DNA of 64,000 nt from a bacterium (lineage in GTDB: Bacteria > Eisenbacteria > RBG-16-71-46 > CAIMUX01). Shown here in pieces: positions 38,522-45,080 of this stretch. Position 1 is the first letter of the stretch; every line of letters begins with the position of its first letter. The notes under the pieces are model-generated. The model had not been told where the DNA came from. It did no database searches and saw only the letters and a program-made list of their open reading frames with translations. Location: positions 395,014 through 459,013 of the forward strand of contig JAUIHP010000002.1 in the NCBI GenBank assembly GCA_030431975.1, given 5' to 3'. Both the position numbers and the translations under genes were made by a program.

Positions 38522-38875
38522 ATGGATCTCCAGTTCGAGGATCACGGCGGCATCTGCGTCATCCGAACGCTCGAGACCGAGCTCGGCGCCGACAAGTCGG
38601 AGCAACTGCGCGAGCAGTTGTTGGCCAAGCTCGAAGAGAATCCGAATTGCGCTCTCGACCTGAGCCAGGTGGGCTTCATGGACAGCTCGGCTCTGGGAGC
38701 TCTCGTTGCGGGAATCAAGAGCGTTCGCGGTCGGGGGCACCTCCGCCTCTTCGGTCTGCAGCCGTCGATCGAGAACCTGTTCCGGCTCACCGGAATGAGT
38801 CGAATCTTCCCCTCGGATTCCGATCAGTCGAGCGCAGTCGAATCCATTCGCAAAGCCATGGAGGCCGCTGCCTAA
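38522..38875 (+). CDS. STAS-domain anti-sigma-factor antagonist
   Basis: 117 aa from ATG 38522 (GGAGGAATTGAG in front). Single STAS fold of the SpoIIAA/RsbV type: ALDLSQVGFMDSSALGALVAG contains the regulatory serine pair after D, then GHLRLFGLQPSIENLFRLTGM. Phosphorylation by an RsbW-type kinase and dephosphorylation by an RsbU-type phosphatase controls its partner. It is divergent from the 36238 gene that encodes exactly those two domains. No sigma factor gene is in the window. Confidence 0.93.
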   Translation: MDLQFEDHGGICVIRTLETELGADKSEQLREQLLAKLEENPNCALDLSQVGFMDSSALGALVAGIKSVRGRGHLRLFGLQPSIENLFRLTGMSRIFPSDSDQSSAVESIRKAMEAAA

Positions 38876-38969
38876 GCGACCTCCTCGTCCGCCCCACCTA
38901 GCAAATCCAAGCCGGATCCCGCATTCTCCCCACGTCTCACTCTTTATCGAGCGGGACGGAAGGACTGGA

Positions 38970-40412
38970 ATGAAGGGCATTGTCGTCGGCGCCGGCGGAA
39001 CCACCCGCGAGCTTCTTCGCCGCCTCAGCACCACCTGGGAAATCACCGTTGTCGAACAGGACCGGGCCAGTCTCGAGCTGGCTCGCAAGATTCGCCCGTT
39101 TCGCGCCGTTCTGGGGGACGGGTCGAGCCGCATCGTCCTGGAGCGCGCCGGCTTGGATACGGCCGATGCCCTGGTTGCAGCCACCAACAACGATGACGTC
39201 AATCTGGAAGTCTGTCGCATCGGGAAGTCCGCGGGCCTGACCCGGATCGTTGCGATTTCTGCCGACCCGGAGCGCATCCCCGACTACCGGGAACTTCAGA
39301 TCCCCGCCTTCTCTCCCGACCAGCTTCTGGCACGCCGCCTCGAGGAAGGCTTGGAGTCCCGACGCGTCAGTTCCCAGTCGTTTGCCCGAGGGCGCGCGGA
39401 AGCCATCGAGTTCGAAGTCGCGGAAAGTTCATCCGTACGCGGTCGCGCCCTCAAGGACCTACGCGCACGTAGCTGGGTCGTCGGGACCATTCTCCGCGAT
39501 GACGAGCTCCTCATTCCGCATGGCGACACCCGCTTCCAGCCCGGCGACCTCGTTACGGTGGTCGGCGCGGGCGCGGACTTCGCGGAGATTCTCCGCACGT
39601 TCACCGCGGGAGAGGCGCGTTTCCCTTTGGATCACGGAAAGAACCTCGCCGTGGCTCTGGAAGAGAAGGGACTGGAGCGCACGGTCGCGGAGACATCGCA
39701 TCTGATCAAACACTCGCGGGCCACGTCTTTGCTGCTCATCCAAAAAGACCCGGATGTCATTCGTGACATTGACGAAAAGGCAAGACAAGACCGGCTGGTC
39801 GATATGGTCAACGCAAACTCGGACGGTGTGGAAACGTTGACCCGTCTCGTAAAGACGGGACCGGAACGGACACTCGAGCAGGTCACCCTGTCGGAGAGCA
39901 TCGGAATCATCGTGCGCTCCGCCCCCGGAGGAGGCGCGGCCGGACTCTGGCGCGCCCGACGCATCGTCGCAATGGCCCGTAAGACCCGTCGGCCGGTTTT
40001 GATTTCCCGCGGGTCGCATCCCTACAACCGGATCCTCGTCACAGCTCGCCGAACCCGGGCCGGGCGCACCGCCGCACGGACGGCTATCGACCTTGCCGTT
40101 CAGAACAAGTCGGAGCTCATGGCCCTTGCCACCGTCGATCCCGTTTTCCTGGCCGCTGCCGACGCTCCGCAGGAAGCCCGTCTCGCCATCAGCTTCGTGC
40201 GTGAGGAAGCGGCCGTCCTCGGGCAACCCGTGAAGAGCCGGATCCGCCGAGGCAACCCCGTCCGAATCTTTCTGGAAACGGCGAGAGAGGAGTCGGACCT
40301 TCTGGTTTTGGGCGTCGATCCCGAAAGGAAGAATCGTTTTCAGATGGGAGTCGTCGAACACCTGGCCCACCGAGCCAAGGTTTCCGTCCTGCTCGTTCCA
40401 TCTCGGGAGTAG
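38970..40412 (+). CDS. TrkA-like potassium regulator with two universal-stress-type domains
   Basis: 480 aa. RCK/TrkA-N Rossmann domain at 1 to about 118 (VVGAGGTTRELLRRL dinucleotide loop, then VEQD; LGDGSS; AATNNDDVN), a TrkA-C domain about 140-220 (GRALKDLRARSWVVGTILRD), and two USP-like alpha/beta domains (about 225-340 and 345-480; the second ends EHLAHRAKVSVLLVPSRE). It binds nucleotide to gate ion flux. It is followed after 2 nt by a CPA2 antiporter gene, so the two probably form one transport system. Confidence 0.88.
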   Translation: MKGIVVGAGGTTRELLRRLSTTWEITVVEQDRASLELARKIRPFRAVLGDGSSRIVLERAGLDTADALVAATNNDDVNLEVCRIGKSAGLTRIVAISADPERIPDYRELQIPAFSPDQLLARRLEEGLESRRVSSQSFARGRAEAIEFEVAESSSVRGRALKDLRARSWVVGTILRDDELLIPHGDTRFQPGDLVTVVGAGADFAEILRTFTAGEARFPLDHGKNLAVALEEKGLERTVAETSHLIKHSRATSLLLIQKDPDVIRDIDEKARQDRLVDMVNANSDGVETLTRLVKTGPERTLEQVTLSESIGIIVRSAPGGGAAGLWRARRIVAMARKTRRPVLISRGSHPYNRILVTARRTRAGRTAARTAIDLAVQNKSELMALATVDPVFLAAADAPQEARLAISFVREEAAVLGQPVKSRIRRGNPVRIFLETAREESDLLVLGVDPERKNRFQMGVVEHLAHRAKVSVLLVPSRE

Positions 40413-40414
40413 CC

Positions 40415-41602
40415 GTGCACGAGGCCACCACTCTCATTCTCATCGCCGCCGGCGCACTCGTGCTCCCACTTCTCGCCGGACGCCTGCTCGTCCCCGCCGT
40501 CGTTCTCGAGATTTTCTTCGGCGTGGCCATGGGACCGCACGGACTGGGTCTCATCGAACACTCGGAGTTGCTCGAATTCCTCGCGGAGTTCGGGTTCTTT
40601 CTGCTCATGTTTCTTTCGGGATTCGAGATCGACTTCGGCAAGCTGGGACGTCAGGGTCCCGGGCAAATCGCCACGGCACTACTCATCTTCGGGTCCACTC
40701 TGGGTTTGGCCTTCCTCTTCGCCCACCAGATGGGCTTTGGCCCCTTTGTCACCTTCCTTCTTGCAACGACTTCGATGGGCTTGGTCGTTCCGACACTGCG
40801 ATCAACCCGGCGCACGCACACTCCATTGGGACAGTCGATTCTCATCTCCGCGGCCCTCGCCGACTTCCTCACCATGATCGGAGTCACGCTCTTCGCGCTT
40901 GCCTACGAACACGGGGTCGGATGGCAACTGACGAAGGTCCCCGCGCTCTTTGCGATCATTGCTGTCATTCTCCTGGCGTTGAGGACAGCCGCCTACTGGT
41001 ACCCGGAGAAGTTCGAACGCCTCTTCAGTCCCGACGATCCGGAAGAGATGGGCATCCGAACGAGTTTGGCGCTCCTCTTCATCTTCGTCGGACTGTCGCT
41101 GGCCTTGGACGTCGAGCCCATCCTTGGGGCCTTCCTCGCCGGGACGGTCTTCTCCCTGGTCTTTCCCCATCGCGGATCGCTGGAACGCGAACTCTCCGGA
41201 TTCTCGTTTGGATTTCTGATTCCGATCTTCTTCATCCATGTCGGTGTGAGCTTCGACATCGGAGCCCTGATTCAGCCGCAAACCCTGGCCGAAGCCGGGC
41301 TCATCATCGTTGCGGCTTTCGCCGTCAAATTGATCCCTTCCCTGTTCCTACTTCTGCGCGGGATTCCCCTGCGGGAGGCCCTCTCGGCGGGCGTCCTCCT
41401 CTCCGCGCGGCTCAGTCTCGTTATTGCCGTGGCGGCCCTCGGTCTCAGGCTGGGGTTGATCCGACCGGAGCTGGAAGCGGAGATCATTCTCCTGGCCGCC
41501 GCAACCACGACATTTGCTCCGACAATCTTCCGTATGTTGTCTCCTCCCTTGCCGTTGGAGCCCAAGCCGAACGGACTGCCGGAACCCGTTCAGGACCTCT
41601 GA
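40415..41602 (+). CDS. CPA2-family cation/proton antiporter (KefB/Na+-H+ exchanger type)
   Basis: 395 aa, GTG start, about 12 transmembrane helices. Shows the NhaA-fold features of CPA2: GRLLVPAVVLEIFFGVAMGPHGLG in helices 1-2, SGFEIDFGKL after helix 3, ALADFLTMIG in the helix 5 region, and FFIHVGVSFDIGAL near helix 10. It lacks its own RCK domain, which the adjacent TrkA-like protein would supply. Exports K+ or Na+ in exchange for protons; the cation is not determined by sequence. Confidence 0.9.
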   Translation: MHEATTLILIAAGALVLPLLAGRLLVPAVVLEIFFGVAMGPHGLGLIEHSELLEFLAEFGFFLLMFLSGFEIDFGKLGRQGPGQIATALLIFGSTLGLAFLFAHQMGFGPFVTFLLATTSMGLVVPTLRSTRRTHTPLGQSILISAALADFLTMIGVTLFALAYEHGVGWQLTKVPALFAIIAVILLALRTAAYWYPEKFERLFSPDDPEEMGIRTSLALLFIFVGLSLALDVEPILGAFLAGTVFSLVFPHRGSLERELSGFSFGFLIPIFFIHVGVSFDIGALIQPQTLAEAGLIIVAAFAVKLIPSLFLLLRGIPLREALSAGVLLSARLSLVIAVAALGLRLGLIRPELEAEIILLAAATTTFAPTIFRMLSPPLPLEPKPNGLPEPVQDL

Positions 41603-41643
41603 CCTTCCCCGAAACTCGCAAATGTCCAAGGTTGGGGGCCTCG

Positions 41644-41665
41644 GCTGCCTGCGGCTGCAGGCAGC
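41644..41665 (+). terminator. Perfect hairpin after the antiporter gene
   Basis: Nine-bp stem GCTGCCTGC-GGCT-GCAGGCAGC, about 40 nt after the antiporter stop. It is not followed by T residues, so a Rho-independent role is unproven. Confidence 0.4.
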
Positions 41666-41800
41666 ATGAGCCCGGAGCATCCAAAACATGAGATTTCTGA
41701 TATCATAGAAGGCCTAGTGTTAGACGCTCGGGCGAGGCGCCTCCGCATCCGGCTCTTTTCTCGGGTCCACTCTCATACAAAACACACCCAGGGGGGTTAG

Positions 41801-43789
41801 ATGAACCGCTACCTGACCGTGCTTGGAGCAGTGGCCATGCTGCTCTTTTCGGCGGCACTGGCTGAAGCATCCGTTCCGCGTAAGGTCTTTGGAGAAGAGT
41901 TCGGGGCCAGTTGGTGAACGTTCTGCCCATACGCGCGGTGCGCGATGTCGCAGATGGAAACCGAGTTCCCAGGCCAGTTCATTCACGTTGATACCCACGT
42001 TTCCGGAGACCTCTTCTTCGGTTCCGAAGCCAGTGCCCGTGGCTCCCGCTACGGCGTCAGTGGAATTCCGGATGTGTGGTTCGACGGCCTCGTCCGTAAC
42101 ACAGGCGCAGGCAGCTGTGCCGCAGCCGCCAGCACATACCGCAACCGCATCAACGCCCGGATCGCCGCGACCAGTGGCCTTTCGCCCATCGATGTGGACG
42201 TGGTCATGGAAGTCGCCGGCGGTATGGCCACCATCACCGGAACGGCCGAGCTTGTCGACGACGTGACCCTGCCTGCCCTCCAGATGACTCTCTTCGTGGT
42301 CGAGGATCCGGTCGTCGAGTGTTGTGACTCCCAAGGCAACGACACCTACAAAGCGGTCAGTCGCGGGATCCGTTCGAACCCGATCACGTTGACCTTCGGC
42401 GGAGGAACGGTCGATGTGGTGGAGAGCTGGCCGGTCGACGCGAGCTGGAACGCCGACAACATCTACGCCGTGGCCGTAGTAGAGAACGTCAGCGCTCCCC
42501 GTGAGATTCACAACGCTGAGATCTTCCGCAGCTTCCTCCGGATCGCCTTCGACACCAACGTCGTTTCGATCCCGGACGCGAACGGAACGGTCGAGGTCAC
42601 GGGAACGATCACCAACGGCAACGATGACGGCGACAACTTCGACCTCAGCGTTTCCAGTGATCTGGCCTGGGCTCAGGAGTTCCAGCTCGAGGGTGACCCG
42701 ACCTGGTACACCAACACGACAATCTTCCTCAACTCCGGAGAAGATCGGGGCGTGACGTTCCGTGTAACCACGGACGGTACGGCCGCCAAGGCCAACAGCT
42801 ACCTGACGGCCAACGGCGCGGTCTTCTCGGCGACGGGAACGCTGCGTATCTTCAACGGTTCTCCCTCCATCCTCCTCGTCGACGCCGAAACGTCGGGCGA
42901 ATGGGAGCAGGCCTTCGAGGACGCCGTCGACCAGATGGGCTTCTTCTATGACTACAACGAGTCGCCGGCCAACGGTGGTCCGCTCTTCAACCTGACGAAC
43001 GGATACGACCTGGTGATCTGGCACACGGGTTACTCCTCGGCCGCCATGGGTGCGGATCAGGGTGCCGGTCTTGTTGAATACCTGAACAACGGCGGAAACC
43101 TGCTGCTGTCGTCGATGCAGTTCAACGCTGCGCAGGGCAACACGCCTGCGCTGCAGGCGCTGCTCGGAATCGACAGCATCGTCGCCAACGGTGGATCCGA
43201 TTTCGCCAACGGCGTGAACGGCGACCCGATCAGTGACGGCATGGCCTGGGACCTGGTCTGGCCGCAGCCTTCGGCCAACCGTTCCGACGACATTACCCCG
43301 ACGGCCACGGCCGCCGTGGTCTTTACCGACTCCGATGGAGACAAGAACACGATCCGGCACGAGCTGGTCGGTGGTAACCGCACCGTTTACTGCTCGATCG
43401 TCCAGGACGTCTTCGACGACGGTAAGATTCCTGTCGCCGAAGCCATGATCAACTGGTTGGTCGGTGGCTTGGATCCGGCGGACGTCAACGACGCTCCGTT
43501 CGTTTCGAAGGTCATGGGTGTGAGCCCGAATCCGTTCCGCAACGGTACCGATCTCAGCTTCGCGCTCTCTGACTGGGCCGCGCAGATGCCGGTTTCGGTC
43601 AAGGTCGTGGACGCCAGCGGTCGTCTCGTGCGGAACCTCTTCCAGGGCAACCTGGAGGCCGGTTCGCACAACATCACTTGGGATGGAAACGACTCCAACG
43701 GTCGCTCCGTCGCCAACGGCCTCTACTTCGGTATCGTCCGCAACGCGGACGGTGAGCAGCGGGCCAAGATCGTTCGGATGGCCGACTAA
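41801..43789 (+). CDS. Predicted secreted selenoprotein: Omp28/thioredoxin-like domain with U-x-x-C, C-terminal sorting-like module
   Basis: 662 codons read through one in-frame TGA (41915-41917, residue 39). ATG 41801 follows GGGGGG and encodes a textbook signal peptide (hydrophobic core VLGAVAMLLFSAALA). It is followed by FGASW-U-TFC, so the TGA takes the place of the first Cys in the W-C-x-x-C redox motif of thioredoxin-like/Omp28 proteins. The fold continues with PGQFIHVDTH and a GVSGIPDVWFDG cis-Pro region. Later parts are an Omp28-like VVEDP..., a Rossmann-like region (LLVDAETSGEWEQAFEDAV) and a C-terminal FlgD/T9SS-like module (VVDASGRLVRNLFQG, GLYFGIVRN). Without read-through the remaining 614-codon frame would lack any export signal. 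Alternatives: sequencing error or nonsense mutation of Cys. Confidence 0.78.
41922..41954 (+). promoter_or_regulatory. Bacterial SECIS-like hairpin just after the in-frame UGA
   Basis: RNA pairing: UCUGC (41922-41926) with GCAGA (41950-41954); CAU (41928-41930) with AUG (41945-41947); CGCGC (41932-41936) with GCGCG (41940-41944); bulged A 41931; apical loop GGU (41937-41939). There are 19 nt between UGA and the loop. The published bacterial SECIS rule asks for an apical loop 16-37 nt after UGA with a G in its first two positions; both are met. It lies inside the coding region, as in E. coli fdhF. Confidence 0.7.
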
Positions 43790-43843
43790 GTCGACCACGT
43801 CCGAAACGCCTTCGAGGAGAGCCAAGCTCTTCTCTGAGATAGG

Positions 43844-43881
43844 AAGCGGGTGAAGGGAAATCCTTCACCCGCTTCGCTTTT
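43844..43881 (+). terminator. Strong intrinsic terminator after the selenoprotein gene
   Basis: Perfect 13-bp stem AAGCGGGTGAAGG / CCTTCACCCGCTT with a 5-nt loop GAAAT, followed by CGCTTTT. It lies about 55 nt after the TAA stop of the 41801 gene. Confidence 0.92.
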
Positions 43882-43987
43882 CAGTGTGGTGACAGACTTC
43901 TCGTCGACCGCGAAAGCGGGCTAGGAGAAGGGGTTCTCTGGCAGATCTGCCGCGCGCGGCGGGCGGGGTGCGGAAAGAAGGCAACGG

Positions 43988-44716
43988 CTAGGCGGGCAGA
44001 GCGTGACCCTCATCACTCTCGGACCGCCCCCCCAGCAGAAGCGCGATACCGCTGGCCAGGAGCGGTCCCACAAAAAGAACTTCGACGACGCCCCCGGTCG
44101 GTCTTCCTCCCGGCTGAAACAAACCAAAGAAGTGAATGAAAAAGGCGGCAGCAACGAGAAGCAGGAGTCCGCTGACACGCGGAATCCGCCTGGCCAACCC
44201 GGCCAGAACGAAGAACGGCACGGCCAAAAGAGGATGCAGAAGCAGGGCGGTCCACCCCGTCCACTCTGAGCCGGTGTTGGCAAGAACGGCAAAGACCAGC
44301 CACACCATGCCGAAGACGATCAGAATGCGACGAGCCGCGTTGGCCGGACCCCAATAGTCCATCAGGGAACTGAGAAACCACGCGAACCAGGCCAGGATCA
44401 GAAACAGAGTCGCGACCGTTTCCTCTCCCCCGTAACTCCCACCGGTCCGGAAGTAGGCGACGAAGAAGAACGCAACCAGACCGACGACGAGGTACGCGTG
44501 GTAGCCCGCCCGGTGATCGGAGTGGCGCTGGAACTCGTCCTTGTCACCAAGCCATCCGACTTCGCGCAAGAGGCCCGGGCCAAACGTGCCCAGAGCGGTC
44601 AGCAGCAGGAACCACCAGCTGATCCGGGTCAGAAGAAACCCGGCAATGGCGAGTCCTCCCGCGATCAGGGTCACACGGGAGAAGCTCCAACGGCGCCTAT
44701 CGGCTTGCTCGGTCAT
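43988..44716 (-). CDS. Multi-pass membrane protein, unknown function
   Basis: 242 aa with about seven hydrophobic helices (for example VVGLVAFFFVAYF, ILAWFAWFLSSLMDYW, GLLLLVAAAFFIHFFGLF). The cytoplasmic loop between helices 2 and 3 contains DKDEFQRHSDHRAGYHAYL, a polar His/Asp-rich stretch. No known transporter signature was recognised. Its ATG overlaps the end of the XRE regulator gene by 20 nt; such XRE/membrane-protein pairs are common two-gene units in which the regulator controls both. Probably autorepressed through the operator at 44947-44983. Confidence 0.7.
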   Translation of the reverse strand: MTEQADRRRWSFSRVTLIAGGLAIAGFLLTRISWWFLLLTALGTFGPGLLREVGWLGDKDEFQRHSDHRAGYHAYLVVGLVAFFFVAYFRTGGSYGGEETVATLFLILAWFAWFLSSLMDYWGPANAARRILIVFGMVWLVFAVLANTGSEWTGWTALLLHPLLAVPFFVLAGLARRIPRVSGLLLLVAAAFFIHFFGLFQPGGRPTGGVVEVLFVGPLLASGIALLLGGRSESDEGHALPA

Positions 44717-44936
44717 CGTCCTCTCCTTTGCTCAAATGAAAGAGGTCCTCAACGGAAACGGAAAAGAGCGCGGCCAGCCGGAGGGCCAGGGCAACGGATG
44801 GGGTGTACTTTCCCTTCTCGATGGAAAGGATGGTCTGCCGCGTAACTCCGACACGCTCCGCGACTTCCTGCTGTGTCATCTCCTGGATCAAGCGGTGCTG
44901 GCGCAATCGACATGAGATTTCAGTTTCGCGTCTCAT
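44697..44936 (-). CDS. XRE-family helix-turn-helix regulator
   Basis: 79 aa, a Cro/C1-type HTH filling the whole protein: LRQHRLIQEMTQQEVAERVG (helices 1-2), VTRQTILSIEKGKYTPS (recognition helix and wing), then LALRLAALFSVSVEDLFHL. It closely follows the small YgzD-like regulators usually paired with a membrane protein. The start at 44936 is only 10 nt from a perfect palindrome, so autoregulation is likely. No Shine-Dalgarno is evident. Confidence 0.92.
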   Translation of the reverse strand: MRRETEISCRLRQHRLIQEMTQQEVAERVGVTRQTILSIEKGKYTPSVALALRLAALFSVSVEDLFHLSKGEDDDRASR

Positions 44937-44946
44937 GCCCAGAAAA

Positions 44947-44983
44947 GTACAGTTAACTGTACATTTGGTACAGCAAACTTTAC
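44947..44983. promoter_or_regulatory. Twin palindromic operator upstream of the XRE gene
   Basis: A perfect 16-bp palindrome GTACAGTTAACTGTAC (44947-44962) and a degenerate copy GTACAGCAAACTTTAC (44968-44983). Centres are 21 bp apart, two helical turns, as for cooperative dimer binding. The perfect copy is 10 nt before the regulator start. Confidence 0.75.
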
Positions 44984-45080
44984 TTATGGTCAGTTACGGA
45001 TCGCCGTATGGAAGCCGACGAGACGGAGTCGGAAGGAGACACCTTCGCGGGAGTTTGAGTAGACTGAGGACCGGGCTAAG

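Noticed and set aside
41915..41917. Genome-wide TGA reassignment (Gly or Trp) as an explanation for the internal TGA
   Set aside because: TGA terminates many clear genes in this window, for example hflX and aceE.
41720..43825. 701-codon minus-strand open frame opposite the selenoprotein gene
   Set aside because: Longer than the annotated part of the plus-strand gene, but with low-complexity Asp/Val/Arg composition and no domain; the plus-strand frame has a signal peptide, thioredoxin-like motif, sorting-like module and a matched terminator.
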